A DNA stretch of 32,660 nt from Microbacterium ginsengisoli (GCF_000956535.1 NZ_JYIY01000056.1:1-32660), one strand, 5' to 3'; positions 26,101 through 32,660 are shown, counted from the stretch's first letter. Program-made: numbers and translations. The notes: generated by a model not told the origin, from the sequence alone.

Positions 26101-27584
26101 TCCGGCGGCGTCGCCGAATAGCTCAGCCGCTCGGGGTAGTTCACGAGCGACCAGCCGTGCTCCCCCAGGTCGACGCTCGACTCGGTGTCCTCGATGACGG
26201 TGCGGTCCTGCACGTAACGGCGCACCTCGAAGCCGTTCTCGACATCGATCTGCATGATGTCGTCGAGAGCGTCCATACGGATGACGGCGTTCGCCCCCAC
26301 CCAGAAGGTCGCGTTGTGGGCGGTCATGCCCTGGTGCAGGATGTGCTGCAGATCGGTGGTCGCGCCCGCCAGCCGCTCGATGCGCGTCGGCGCACCGCGG
26401 AACGACGAGTACGGCGTCTGCGTCACCGCGACCCGCTCGTTACCCGGCTGCTCGAGGAAGTAGACGAGGCGCAGGCAGTACTCGCGCAGCAGCAGCGAGT
26501 CGGCATCGAGAGTGAGCACGAAGTCGCAGTACGGGATGCTGACGGCGTTCGCCGCGCCCGCCGGAGCCGGCATGAGCAGCAGACCCTCGTCGGACTCCAC
26601 CTCGAGGTAGCGGCCGCCGATGAGCCCGATGTACGAGTTCAGGTTCATCGCCTTGTTGGCCTCGGCCGACAGGTTCGCGTAGCGCTTGCGCTCGAACGCG
26701 CCGATCTCGACCGTGAAGATCCACGCCAGACGACGGTGCAGCTGCATCAGGCGCGCGAGCGGGATCTCCTCGCCACCCGCGAGCGCGGCGCGCAGGTTGA
26801 GCTCGGTCGCCTCGAGGTCGCCCGCGAGCCCCAGCAGGATCTCGTCGATGTAGAACGCGTCGACGTGGTCGTCGCGGTGCTCCTGCGCGGCCTGGTCGCG
26901 CAGCCAGGCGGCACCGAACCCGTACTCGATCGCGAGGCGCTCGATCGCGCCCTCGGGAAGCTCGCGCTCGTCACCCGCCACGAGCAGCTCGTGCTCGAGC
27001 GTCAGCAGCGCCTCGCCGAACCTCTCCCGCGGAACCCGGAGGCGCTCCATGATCTCTTCCGGGATGCCGCGGGTCTCCGTCAGACGCGCCAGCACATCCG
27101 GCTTCGTCGGATTCGGGCTGTCATCGATGAGCAGCACGATGCGCTGCGACGGGTACTCCTGCAGCGCCGCCGACCAGATCGTCTTGCGGATGACATCCGG
27201 CTCCTCGGCGTACGAGGGGATGAGCACTGTGAGAGGGCGGTCGTGGTGGAAGAAGTGACGGTCGAGCTCCGCACGCGTCACACGCACATGCTCGACGAAG
27301 CGGTTGAAGGCACCCTGCCGCTGGATCAGGTACATGAGCGCAGAGAACGTCAGCGCCGTGACCACCACGACGTACGAGAGCGCTTCGACCACGCGCCAGC
27401 CGTTGCCGAATCCGTCGGTGAAGAACTGGTTCACCACGACGCTCAGCACATAGATCGCCCAGATGACGATCGTGAGCTGGATCGCCAGACGACCGAGAGC
27501 GAGCTTCGCGGCGGACGGGCGTCCGTGCACGGCGGAGAGAGGAGCGGGGTCGCGCTCCGTACCCCACTGCCGGCGTCGCGCCAT
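23136..27584 (-). CDS. Processive family 2 glycosyltransferase with giant disordered tail
   Basis: A 1482-residue membrane synthase of the cellulose/hyaluronan synthase type. Two N-terminal helices (about 34-95) precede the GT2 domain, whose motifs are complete: DDS (154-156), DAD (360-362), IEDTE, and QRRRW (502-506). An insert of roughly 150 residues separates the first two motifs. About five C-terminal helices end near residue 700. No PilZ domain is seen. The remaining roughly 770 residues are Pro/Ala/Gln/Gly/Tyr-rich and probably disordered, with GYPAQ/NGYPAQ repeats (about 1228-1361) and three LWP motifs (1398, 1433, 1477). The ATG at 27584 has GAAGAG upstream. It precedes and overlaps the GH18-like gene, suggesting a synthase-hydrolase pair. 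The polymer is unknown. Confidence 0.9.
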   Translation of the reverse strand: MARRRQWGTERDPAPLSAVHGRPSAAKLALGRLAIQLTIVIWAIYVLSVVVNQFFTDGFGNGWRVVEALSYVVVVTALTFSALMYLIQRQGAFNRFVEHVRVTRAELDRHFFHHDRPLTVLIPSYAEEPDVIRKTIWSAALQEYPSQRIVLLIDDSPNPTKPDVLARLTETRGIPEEIMERLRVPRERFGEALLTLEHELLVAGDERELPEGAIERLAIEYGFGAAWLRDQAAQEHRDDHVDAFYIDEILLGLAGDLEATELNLRAALAGGEEIPLARLMQLHRRLAWIFTVEIGAFERKRYANLSAEANKAMNLNSYIGLIGGRYLEVESDEGLLLMPAPAGAANAVSIPYCDFVLTLDADSLLLREYCLRLVYFLEQPGNERVAVTQTPYSSFRGAPTRIERLAGATTDLQHILHQGMTAHNATFWVGANAVIRMDALDDIMQIDVENGFEVRRYVQDRTVIEDTESSVDLGEHGWSLVNYPERLSYSATPPDWGSLIVQRRRWANGGLLIMPKLWRTAKERRKAGDPMKAMELAIRVNYMASIAWASFGLVFLLAYPYDNRLVSPLVLAGALPYFIAMAFDLRYTGYKAMDVVRIYGFNLILLPVNLAGVIKSIEQAVTGRKIPFARTPKVADRTGAPLLYIVAPYAIVFFSIYVGWLAFVNHNWGNFAFAVVNAVCASWAILAYIGIRNSIIDLWIGLTDWMWVEKKPKRVRQAAAVEEFDWREALEVGPAPPGAEGRKGRVRRRRRTPVAVPVASAAATPPVKKKHVPTQTIELPVIDAEPRVARPAAPVAGAAAAPVTEPLAAPAAEPAAEPPVVAPTSGTPFAGVEIDAELAVVDAEGRMVSDRPPVLEPDAVPAPAFAADATGAVTVPAEFAGVEAVEELLQAVAQDDRSDAAPRPALVDAEAPAVPVFAAGITPPVSPRHAAASDDYERDETQIPVAPIGSHSESPAERAAAWRAAQRERSNAARAAAERENPMPPPVEIVDAAASVASQPAPASPETASPYVHVVGPYHPTAAHAEGEAQALHEVTEHQRAFFAQHERPEPQPWVQRPAASAGAGAPQASAPQMPVAPPRPVPPPSGAGAQPFAAPGFAQPTQPGSTQPTYAAPIPPNYAQPAAPAQPSYTQPAYAHPQPPAQPVYAPQSHPQAAPIRAQAVPVPPGAPIPSFAPHYGAPSGQPHGVLDPRGGAYPATGSPQGQPYPPAQQFTAPAAPSVPGAYPPAPAYPGMPPAGAGQPGANAFPTQQPGYPAQPGYPAQAGPAQGGYPTQGYAAQSGQPAQPPASGNPPAGYPQNGHPAQSGYPAQSGYPAQPGYPTQNGYPAQNGYPAQPGYPAAPGAAPYPPGYPAAGYPAAPPAQNYPPRRREVAPGANGPQGYTRPQMRDLERAAWQNAPLWPSVPEPGQPMPADWNPGQDRILPRARERATGTPLWPDEPEYRGYHGDRRAPVPPRERAQQYAADQQVPRAKRARQRDLWPGSE
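23514..23920 (-). repeat. Degenerate coding repeat encoding GYPAQ units
   Basis: Reiterated 15-30 bp units (on the plus strand CCGGGTAGCC, GTTCTGCGCC and variants) encode GYPAQ, NGYPAQ, SGYPAQ and PGYPTQ segments of the synthase tail. Units differ at synonymous and Q/N/S positions. The array is in frame throughout and could change copy number by slippage. It is not a CRISPR array because there are no unique spacers. Confidence 0.75.
24600..24615. repeat. Second copy of palindrome GGATGCCGCGGCATCC
   Basis: Identical to the palindrome at 22759-22774, here within the disordered tail of the synthase gene. A near copy (GGATGCCGCGGCGT) lies at 24786. Confidence 0.6.
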
Positions 27585-27799
27585 GGGCTCTTCTTTGCTG
27601 TATTCGGGACGGGCGGCGCGGGGTCTGCGGATGACCCCGGGGCATCCTGCACGGGACACTCCGGGGCCATCGATGACCCTCGTTGCGTGGCCGGGTGAGC
27701 CGGGGGTCTACGCGTTCGGGTTCGCGCCTCCATCGACGCTAGGGGAATCGGCCGAGCAGAGGTGCCCACTTCGCGAAGCCTTGACATTCGAATTGCGGT

Positions 27800-27831
27800 C
27801 TTGCGGAAATCTTGCGGAAATCTTGAGGTTT
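27800..27831. promoter_or_regulatory. 11-bp tandem direct repeat upstream of the synthase gene
   Basis: CTTGCGGAAAT occurs at 27800-27810 and again at 27811-27821, followed by the partial copy CTTGAGGTTT at 27822-27831. The unit equals about one helical turn, as in sites bound by OmpR/PhoP-type response regulators. It lies in an A/T-richer patch 216-250 bp upstream of the synthase start at 27584, between that gene and the terminator of the ribosomal operon. The rest of 27585-27859 shows no gene. Regulation is inferred. Confidence 0.45.
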
Positions 27832-27859
27832 CTGGGTCCGGTACGACGCCCGGAAACGA

Positions 27860-27894
27860 CGATGGCCCGCACCCTCAGCGGGTGCGGGCCATCG
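27860..27894 (-). terminator. Terminator of the alpha/ribosomal operon
   Basis: CGATGGCCCGCACCC (27860-27874) pairs exactly with GGGTGCGGGCCATCG (27880-27894) around a 5-nt loop. It lies 18 bp beyond the rplQ stop. On the minus strand the hairpin is followed by TCGTTTCC, a modest T run, consistent with intrinsic termination. Confidence 0.88.
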
Positions 27895-27912
27895 AACAGC
27901 GGATGCTGCGGC

Positions 27913-28467
27913 TTACTTGGCGTCCTCGTCGGCCGCGGTCTCCTCGGCGGGAGCCTTGGTCTCGGCGACGTCAGCCTCGGGAGCCTCCTCGACCGGAGCC
28001 TCGACGACCTCCTCGGCGGGGGTCTCCTCGACCGGAGCCTCGGCAGGGACCTCGGCCGGGGCGGCCTTCGGAGCAGCAGCCTTCTTGGCAGCCGGCTTCT
28101 TCTTCGCGACCGGCTCGAGCACGAGCTCGATCACGGCGAGGGGCGCGTTGTCACCCTTGCGGTTGCCGACCTTGGTGATGCGGGTGTAGCCGCCCTCACG
28201 CTCGGCGACCAGCGGCGCGATCTCGGTGAAGAGGACGTGCACGACCTCCTTGTCACCGATCACGCTCAGCACGCGACGACGCGCGTGCAGGTCGCCGCGC
28301 TTCGCGAACGTGATGAGACGCTCGGCCAGCGGACGCAGGCGCTTGGCCTTGGTCTCGGTGGTCGTGATCGACTTGTGGGTGAACAGCGCCGCGGCGAGGT
28401 TCGCAAGCAGCAGGCGCTCGTGGGCGGGGCCGCCTCCGAGGCGGGGACCCTTCGTGGGCTTAGGCAT
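27913..28467 (-). CDS. rplQ: 50S ribosomal protein L17 with acidic tail
   Basis: L17 is a large-subunit protein near the exit tunnel. The conserved part opens [20 protein letters not shown] and includes [37 protein letters not shown] and [20 protein letters not shown], ending near residue 117. A tail of about 65 residues follows: first Lys/Ala-rich ([16 protein letters not shown]), then Glu/Ala/Pro-rich ([11 protein letters not shown] and similar). Such extensions are common on actinobacterial L17 and are not part of the core fold. It starts 48 bp after rpoA with GGAG upstream and is the last gene of the operon. Confidence 0.97.
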   Translation of the reverse strand: MPKPTKGPRLGGGPAHERLLLANLAAALFTHKSITTTETKAKRLRPLAERLITFAKRGDLHARRRVLSVIGDKEVVHVLFTEIAPLVAEREGGYTRITKVGNRKGDNAPLAVIELVLEPVAKKKPAAKKAAAPKAAPAEVPAEAPVEETPAEEVVEAPVEEAPEADVAETKAPAEETAADEDAK

Positions 28468-28515
28468 GTCTCAATCGCTCCAGTGTGTGGTCGAAGTCTT
28501 CGGTGTCTGCGGGTG

Positions 28516-29505
28516 TCAGACGGTCTCGTCGTCGTAGCCGCCGTAGAACTGGGCGCCGTCGAAACCGGGCACCGAGTCCTTCAGCGACAGACCGAGCGAG
28601 ACGAGCTTGTCGCGCACCTCGTCGACCGACTTCTGACCGAAGTTGCGGATGTTCATGAGCTGCGTCTCCGAGAGGGCGACGAGCTCGGCGACGGTGTTGA
28701 TGCCCTCGCGCTTGAGGCAGTTGTACGAACGCACAGACAGATCGAGGTCCTCGATCGGCATCGACAGCTCGTTCGAGAGCACCGTCTCGACCGGCGCGGG
28801 GCCGATCTCGATGCCCTCGGCCTCGACGTTCAGCTCGCGGGCGAGACCGAACAGCTCGGTGAGCGTGCGACCGGCCGAGGCCACCGCGTCGCGCGGGGCG
28901 ATCGCAGCCTTGGTCTCGACGTCGAGCACGAGCTTGTCGAAGTCGGTGCGCTCACCGGCACGCGTCGCGTCGACGCGGTAGCTGACCTTGAGCACCGGCG
29001 AGTAGATCGAGTCGATCGGGATCTGCCCGGCCTCGGCGTACTCGTTGCGGTTCTGGGTCGCCGACACGTAGCCGCGGCCGCGCTCGATGGTGAGCTCGAG
29101 CTCGAAGCGAGCGGTGTCGTTGAGCGTCGCGATGACCAGCTCGGGGTTGTGCACCTCGACACCGGCCGGAGCCGAGATGTCGGCGGCCGTGACCTCGCCG
29201 GCGCCCGTCTTGCGCAGGTACGCGGTGATGGGCTCGTCGCGCTCGCTAGAGACGACCAGCTGCTTGATGTTGAGGATGATCTCGGTCACATCCTCCTTCA
29301 CACCGGGGATGGTGCTGAACTCGTGGAGGACTCCGTCGATGCGGATGCTCGTGACGGCCGCGCCGGGGATCGACGAGAGGAGGCTGCGACGCAGCGCGTT
29401 TCCGATGGTGTAACCGAAGCCGGGCTCGAGCGGCTCGATGACGAAACGGCTACGGAACTCCTCGATCTTCTCCTCGGTCAGAGTGGGACGCTGTGCGATG
29501 AGCAC
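28516..29505 (-). CDS. rpoA: DNA-directed RNA polymerase alpha subunit
   Basis: The 329-residue protein begins [20 protein letters not shown] and has the dimerisation-domain signature [39 protein letters not shown] and [19 protein letters not shown]. The C-terminal domain that contacts DNA and activators carries [20 protein letters not shown] and [20 protein letters not shown]. The start is a GTG at 29505 with AAAGGA about 8 bases upstream. It directly follows rpsK, without the rpsD that lies between them in Mycobacterium, and precedes rplQ. The spacer to rpsK contains alternating inverted repeats. Confidence 0.98.
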   Translation of the reverse strand: MLIAQRPTLTEEKIEEFRSRFVIEPLEPGFGYTIGNALRRSLLSSIPGAAVTSIRIDGVLHEFSTIPGVKEDVTEIILNIKQLVVSSERDEPITAYLRKTGAGEVTAADISAPAGVEVHNPELVIATLNDTARFELELTIERGRGYVSATQNRNEYAEAGQIPIDSIYSPVLKVSYRVDATRAGERTDFDKLVLDVETKAAIAPRDAVASAGRTLTELFGLARELNVEAEGIEIGPAPVETVLSNELSMPIEDLDLSVRSYNCLKREGINTVAELVALSETQLMNIRNFGQKSVDEVRDKLVSLGLSLKDSVPGFDGAQFYGGYDDETV

Positions 29506-29577
29506 GATGTGTTCCTTTCGGCTAAGTGCCCGCTATATGACACTTTGCTGGTGTTGAGGTGTTGAGTTGTGATCAGC

Positions 29578-29647
29578 GGATGCCACGCGCGCGCCGTGCG
29601 ATCGCTCGACGCGCGGGCCGCGGCATCCTGTCAAACAGCGGATGCCG
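29578..29647 (-). promoter_or_regulatory. Alternating GGATGCC/GGCATCC repeats between rpsK and rpoA
   Basis: GGATGCC (29578-29584), CGGCATCC (29621-29628) and GGATGCCG (29640-29647) alternate in orientation. The middle copy can pair with either neighbour: an 8-bp stem with an 11-nt loop on one side, or a 7-bp stem with a 37-nt loop on the other. Two exclusive hairpins are therefore possible in the rpsK-rpoA leader RNA. A regulatory role is speculation. Confidence 0.35.
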
Positions 29648-29694
29648 AGACCGCTCACCCGACACGCGGGAGGAGCGGCCCCGGCTCCGGACAA

Positions 29695-30093
29695 TCAGAC
29701 GCGGCGGCGCTTCGGCGGACGGCAGCCGTTGTGGGCCTGCGGCGTCACGTCCTGGATCGAGCCCACCTCGAGGCCGGCGGCCTGCAGCGAGCGGATCGCG
29801 GTCTCGCGGCCCGAACCCGGGCCCTTCACGAAGACGTCGACCTTCTTGACACCGTGCTCGGCGGCCTGACGGGCGGCCGACTCGGCGGCCATGCCGGCCG
29901 CGTACGGGGTCGACTTGCGCGAGCCCTTGAAGCCCACGCCACCGGACGAGGCCCAGCTGATCACAGCGCCCGACGGGTCGGTGATCGAGACGATCGTGTT
30001 GTTGAACGTCGACTTGATGTGGGCCTGGCCCAGCGCGATGTTCTTCTTCTCCTTGCGGCGCGGCTTGCGCGCAGCGGTCTTGGGTGCAGCCAT
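29695..30093 (-). CDS. rpsK: 30S ribosomal protein S11
   Basis: S11 lines the platform of the small subunit near the mRNA exit. This 132-residue protein has a basic N-terminus ([17 protein letters not shown]) and the conserved segments [57 protein letters not shown] and [20 protein letters not shown]. It ends [15 protein letters not shown], the usual C-terminus. The ATG at 30093 has AGGAG upstream. It starts 31 bp after rpsM and is followed by a 189-bp spacer before rpoA where rpsD would lie in many other actinobacteria. Confidence 0.98.
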   Translation of the reverse strand: MAAPKTAARKPRRKEKKNIALGQAHIKSTFNNTIVSITDPSGAVISWASSGGVGFKGSRKSTPYAAGMAAESAARQAAEHGVKKVDVFVKGPGSGRETAIRSLQAAGLEVGSIQDVTPQAHNGCRPPKRRRV

Positions 30094-30124
30094 GCGAATT
30101 CTCTCCTAAACCTTCTGGCGCGCT

Positions 30125-30505
30125 TTACTTCTTGCCGGCCTTCTTCTTGCCCGCGACCGTGCGCTTGGGACCCTTGCGGGTACGCGCGTTGGTCTTGGTG
30201 CGCTGACCGCGCACGGGCAAGCCACGACGGTGGCGGAGGCCCTCGTAGGAACCGATCTCGACCTTGCGGCGGATGTCGGCGGCCACCTCACGGCGGAGGT
30301 CACCCTCGACCTTGTAGGTGCCCTCGATGTAGTCGCGGAGGGCGACGAGCTGGTCGTCGGTGAGGTCCTTCACGCGGATGTCCTCGCTGATCTCGGTCGC
30401 CTTGAGGATGTCGATCGAGCGGGTACGGCCGATGCCGTAGATGTAGGTCAGGGCGATGACCACGCGCTTGTCGCGCGGGATGTCGACGCCGGCGAGACGT
30501 GCCAT
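30125..30505 (-). CDS. rpsM: 30S ribosomal protein S13
   Basis: S13 sits in the head of the small subunit and contacts the large subunit and P-site tRNA. The 126-residue protein opens [20 protein letters not shown] and has the helix-two-turn-helix region [40 protein letters not shown], and the basic tail [20 protein letters not shown] ending in Lys-rich sequence. The ATG at 30505 has AGGAG upstream. A 170-bp spacer with a hairpin separates it from rpmJ. Confidence 0.98.
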   Translation of the reverse strand: MARLAGVDIPRDKRVVIALTYIYGIGRTRSIDILKATEISEDIRVKDLTDDQLVALRDYIEGTYKVEGDLRREVAADIRRKVEIGSYEGLRHRRGLPVRGQRTKTNARTRKGPKRTVAGKKKAGKK

Positions 30506-30630
30506 GCGGCTCTCCTAGGAGTGTCGTCGGAGGTGTGGAGCAGGATCGGTGCTCGGGCCTCCGACCCGAGGTGTCCCCCGCGTGATGCGGGTTCTGATCC
30601 TGCCTGGTGTGGTGTGTTCAGTTGTGGGGT

Positions 30631-30659
30631 TCGGGATGCCGCGGCCCGCGGCATCCCGA
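30631..30659 (-). promoter_or_regulatory. 13-bp hairpin between rpmJ and rpsM
   Basis: TCGGGATGCCGCG (30631-30643) and CGCGGCATCCCGA (30647-30659) form a perfect stem with a 3-nt loop, 17 bp after the rpmJ stop. No T run follows on the minus strand, so it may be a processing or attenuation hairpin rather than a full terminator. It contains the GGATGCC word common in this genome. Confidence 0.55.
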
Positions 30660-30675
30660 CGAAGCTTCTGTCTGC

Positions 30676-30792
30676 TCAGCCCTGGCGCTGCTTGTGGCGC
30701 GGGTTCGACTTGCAGATGACCATCACGTTGCCGTGGCGGCGGATGACCTTGCAGTGGTCGCAGATCGGCTTGACCGAGGGGTTGACCTTCAT
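30676..30792 (-). CDS. rpmJ: 50S ribosomal protein L36
   Basis: The smallest ribosomal protein, 38 residues: [20 protein letters not shown] then [18 protein letters not shown]. It is the zinc-binding (C+) form, with ligands C11, C14, C27 and H33 all present. The ATG at 30792 has AGGAAA upstream. It sits between infA and rpsM, as in most actinobacteria. Confidence 0.98.
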   Translation of the reverse strand: MKVNPSVKPICDHCKVIRRHGNVMVICKSNPRHKQRQG

Positions 30793-30866
30793 GATGCGTT
30801 TCCTGTTCGCTGTCTTCGTTCCCCCGCCGGAGCCGGGGACGTTACTTCTCGACCGGAGTGCTGCCG

Positions 30867-31088
30867 TCAGCGGTAGCGGTAGACGATGCGGCCGCGGGTC
30901 AGGTCGTAGGGGCTGAGCTCCACGACCACGCGGTCTTCGGGGATGATGCGGATGTAGTTCTGCCGCATCTTTCCGGAGATCGTTGCCAGCACCTTGTGAC
31001 CGTTGGTGAGCTCGACGCGGAACATCGCGTTGGGGAGCGCCTCGGACACCGTGCCTTCGATCTCGATGACACCGTCTTTCTTTGCCAT
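30867..31088 (-). CDS. infA: Translation initiation factor IF-1
   Basis: IF-1 is a 73-residue S1/OB-fold protein that occupies the ribosomal A site during initiation. The sequence begins [20 protein letters not shown] and continues [40 protein letters not shown] and [13 protein letters not shown], near-invariant in the family. The ATG at 31088 has GAGG just upstream. It is the first gene of the operon after the candidate promoter at 31181-31209, giving a leader of about 85 nt. Confidence 0.98.
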   Translation of the reverse strand: MAKKDGVIEIEGTVSEALPNAMFRVELTNGHKVLATISGKMRQNYIRIIPEDRVVVELSPYDLTRGRIVYRYR

Positions 31089-31180
31089 AGCCTCGCTGAC
31101 GACGGGCAGACCGGTCGGTCTGCGGTGGATGGGATTCGGTGCAACGACACGCCAATACAGGCGCAAAGCACCAAAGATCA

Positions 31181-31209
31181 ATCGTACGTGATATCGGATG
31201 CCCCGGCAA
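31181..31209 (-). promoter_or_regulatory. Candidate sigma-70-type promoter of the infA operon
   Basis: On the minus strand TTGCCG (-35, complement of 31204-31209) is followed after exactly 17 bp by TACGAT (-10, complement of 31181-31186). Transcription would start near 31174, about 86 nt before the infA ATG. A less good pair (TTGATC-N16-TGTATT) lies just downstream. Assignment is by consensus match and position. Confidence 0.5.
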
Positions 31210-31354
31210 CCCGGGCGTGTCGGTGGGGGTCGCGGCGTGCGGTCGCGCGGCGCGGCGTGCGGTCGCGTGGTGTGGTGTGGCGTGGCCTGGTGTTGTCGCG
31301 ACGTGTGGCGTGGTCGGGTGGTGTGGTGTGGTCGGGGTCGTGCGGTGGGGTGTG
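31210..31354. repeat. Nearly A-free G/T-rich tract with short tandem repeats
   Basis: Across these 145 bases the plus strand has one A (31301). It includes a 20-bp period in which CGCGGCGTGCGGTCGCG occurs at 31231-31247 and 31251-31267, and GTGGTGTGGTGTGG at 31267-31280 and 31318-31331. On the minus strand, where both flanking genes are transcribed, the RNA would be C/A-rich and almost U-free. It fills most of the 354-bp gap between infA and the AbiEi-like gene. Confidence 0.75.
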
Positions 31355-31386
31355 ACGCCCATCCACTTTCGCCGAGTCAACGACTT

Positions 31387-31399
31387 CTCGCCGAATCCA
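31387..31399 (-). repeat. Left copy of 13-bp inverted repeat flanking the AbiEi-like gene
   Basis: CTCGCCGAATCCA here is the exact reverse complement of TGGATTCGGCGAG at 32629-32641. Related words (ATCCACTTTCGCCG at 31360-31373 and CGAATCCACTCGCCG at 31392-31406) lie beside it, suggesting a dispersed extragenic repeat. Confidence 0.6.
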
Positions 31400-31442
31400 C
31401 TCGCCGCCGGCGGGGCGGGGGGGGCGAGGCAAGCGGGACGAG

Positions 31443-32423
31443 CTAGTGAGGCGGGCGCACGCCGAACGCAGCGAGACGCGCGAGGAATCGATCGGGAGTC
31501 GCGATGTCGGCGGACCCCCAGCGGATGACCCGGCGACCTGTGACACCCCGAATCCAATCCTCACGCTCCTTCTCGCGCCACAGCACCTGCTCCATTGAGA
31601 CGTCCGGGCCGCGCAGCGCGGGATCGGCGTACTTCGCGCGGCCATCCACCTCGGCCCACGCGTCGACGTCGTCCAGCGACATGTCGACATAGAACGTCTC
31701 GCCGCGGGGACCGCCGACCGGCACCTGGAGACGCGGGCGCGCGAAGCCCGCATCGAGGAGGCGAAGTCGACTGACGCTCTCCGCGGGGAGCTGAGCGCGA
31801 CCGTCGGCCATCTCGAGGATGCGCCGCGCGCGTCGCACCCCGCGACGCCCCGGCGGCAGATGGGCTGCCACCTCACGGCAGAACCCGTCGTGAGCGACAT
31901 CGTCGTAGGTGTGCGAGGAATCGACCCACGCCACGCCCCGAAGCGCGGCATCGATGACCGACACAGCGATCTCCGGCGACTCGGTGGCGAGGACATCCGC
32001 GACTGTCAGCGCGAGATCCGTGCATCTGACGCCACCGACGCTCGTGACATGCACTGGGTCGAGGTCGCGGCGATGTCGGGCGATGCGTGGATGAGCCGAC
32101 ACTCGCCCGTCGACGGCCGTCGACGACACGTGCACCGGGTGCGTGCGGGTTCCGTAGACCGGAAGCCCATGCAGGACCGCTGCCGACAGATGGGAGAACA
32201 CGTGCGCGGCACCCGATTCACGGCGATCGACCGCGGCGATGTGCACAAGATGGCGGTCCTCCGGCCGCAGCGCGTCGATCGAAGTGGCATCGGCATAGAG
32301 TCCGCGCCCCAGACGACGCAGCGACCCCGACTCGACGCGGCGGCTCAGCTCGCGTTCGGCCATGCCGAATCGGAGCAGCGCGGCGCGGGTGCGAATCGCG
32401 CGGCGGGCGGCGGGGACATCCAT
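31443..32423 (-). CDS. AbiEi-like winged-helix plus DUF559/restriction-endonuclease-like fold protein
   Basis: With the ATG at 32423 ([20 protein letters not shown]) the protein has 326 residues. The first 50 or so residues ([22 protein letters not shown]) match the N-terminal winged helix of type IV antitoxin AbiEi-family proteins. [16 protein letters not shown] and [13 protein letters not shown] follow. The C-terminal part has [22 protein letters not shown] and [26 protein letters not shown], which resembles the PD-(D/E)xK-type DUF559/Vsr-like fold. Such solitary genes are common in Microbacteriaceae without a cognate AbiEii toxin, and none is visible here. Function is unknown; nucleic-acid binding or cleavage is inferred. 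The longer frame to 32567 is an Arg-rich extension I judge non-coding. Confidence 0.75.
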   Translation of the reverse strand: MDVPAARRAIRTRAALLRFGMAERELSRRVESGSLRRLGRGLYADATSIDALRPEDRHLVHIAAVDRRESGAAHVFSHLSAAVLHGLPVYGTRTHPVHVSSTAVDGRVSAHPRIARHRRDLDPVHVTSVGGVRCTDLALTVADVLATESPEIAVSVIDAALRGVAWVDSSHTYDDVAHDGFCREVAAHLPPGRRGVRRARRILEMADGRAQLPAESVSRLRLLDAGFARPRLQVPVGGPRGETFYVDMSLDDVDAWAEVDGRAKYADPALRGPDVSMEQVLWREKEREDWIRGVTGRRVIRWGSADIATPDRFLARLAAFGVRPPH

Positions 32424-32628
32424 CGCCTCACTCTGCGCCGCCCCGATCCGTCGGCGACGCCGCCCGCGGCATCTGTGGGACCCGCCCGCTCCCCCGCCAG
32501 CCGGGGAGGATGCGGCGGCGCGACGGCGAGCGCTCGCGCACTCCCGGCGGCGCCTCATCGAATCCACCCCGCCCCGCCGACTCCACCCCCTCGCAGCACT
32601 GCTGACGGCTGGAATCGGCGCCGAGAGA

Positions 32629-32641
32629 TGGATTCGGCGAG
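32629..32641 (+). repeat. Right copy of 13-bp inverted repeat
   Basis: TGGATTCGGCGAG matches the reverse complement of 31387-31399 exactly. It is followed by a G-rich run to the window end. Together the copies bracket the AbiEi-like gene at about 1.25 kb. The remaining upstream DNA (32424-32628) holds no supported gene. Confidence 0.6.
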
Positions 32642-32660
32642 TGGGGGGGAAGGGGGGAGG

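Noticed and set aside
23253..27698. 1481-codon plus-strand open frame opposite the GT2 synthase
   Set aside because: It is the antisense shadow produced by high GC at third codon positions; the translation is Arg/Gly/His-rich with no domain, while the minus strand encodes intact GT2 motifs.
27463..29565. 700-codon plus-strand frame opposite rplQ and rpoA
   Set aside because: Antisense to two universally conserved genes; no domain of its own.

Overview
The window comes from a high-GC actinobacterium, most likely Microbacteriaceae (Microbacterium-like). Four things point there: a ribosomal block infA-rpmJ-rpsM-rpsK-rpoA-rplQ with no rpsD between rpsK and rpoA; strong GC bias at third codon positions outside the polysaccharide locus; many GTG/TTG starts; and frequent GGATGCC / GGCATCC words. 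The genus is inference.

Positions 1-16240 hold an exopolysaccharide locus resembling colanic-acid loci. It contains a priming sugar-phosphate transferase whose 5' part looks frameshifted, a Wzy-type polymerase, UDP-glucose 6-dehydrogenase, a degenerate Nudix protein, an A/B-barrel protein, and the GDP-fucose pair gmd-fcl. It also has five glycosyltransferases, two left-handed beta-helix acetyltransferases and a Wzx-type flippase. Orientation switches several times and base composition drops well below the flanks, as expected for a shuffled, exchangeable surface-polysaccharide island. Two gene-poor stretches (1002-1476 and 15395-16299) look like debris; the second may carry the remains of a membrane acyltransferase.

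Positions 16300-21430 hold the Wzz/BY-kinase chain-length regulator with a Tyr-rich tail, a divergent CPBP membrane protease, a DUF4012 envelope protein, an LPXTG wall-anchored protein followed by a strong terminator, and a 46-residue membrane protein.

Positions 21550-27584 hold a two-gene unit: a 1482-residue family 2 processive glycosyltransferase with a roughly 770-residue disordered tail (GYPAQ repeats and three LWP motifs), coupled to a membrane-anchored GH18-like protein with two chitin-type binding modules. I read this as a synthase-dependent polysaccharide system separate from the Wzx/Wzy one, and it is the best candidate here for an undescribed system. An 11-bp tandem repeat lies in its upstream region.

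Positions 27860-31209 are the ribosomal/alpha operon on the minus strand, with a candidate promoter before infA and a clear terminator after rplQ. Beyond it are a nearly A-free G/T tract and a lone AbiEi/DUF559-like gene bracketed by a 13-bp inverted repeat. By division of labour, Ugd and Gmd/Fcl make UDP-glucuronate and GDP-L-fucose. The priming enzyme, glycosyltransferases and acetyltransferases build the repeat unit, Wzx/Wzy export and polymerise it, and the Wzz/BY-kinase sets chain length.
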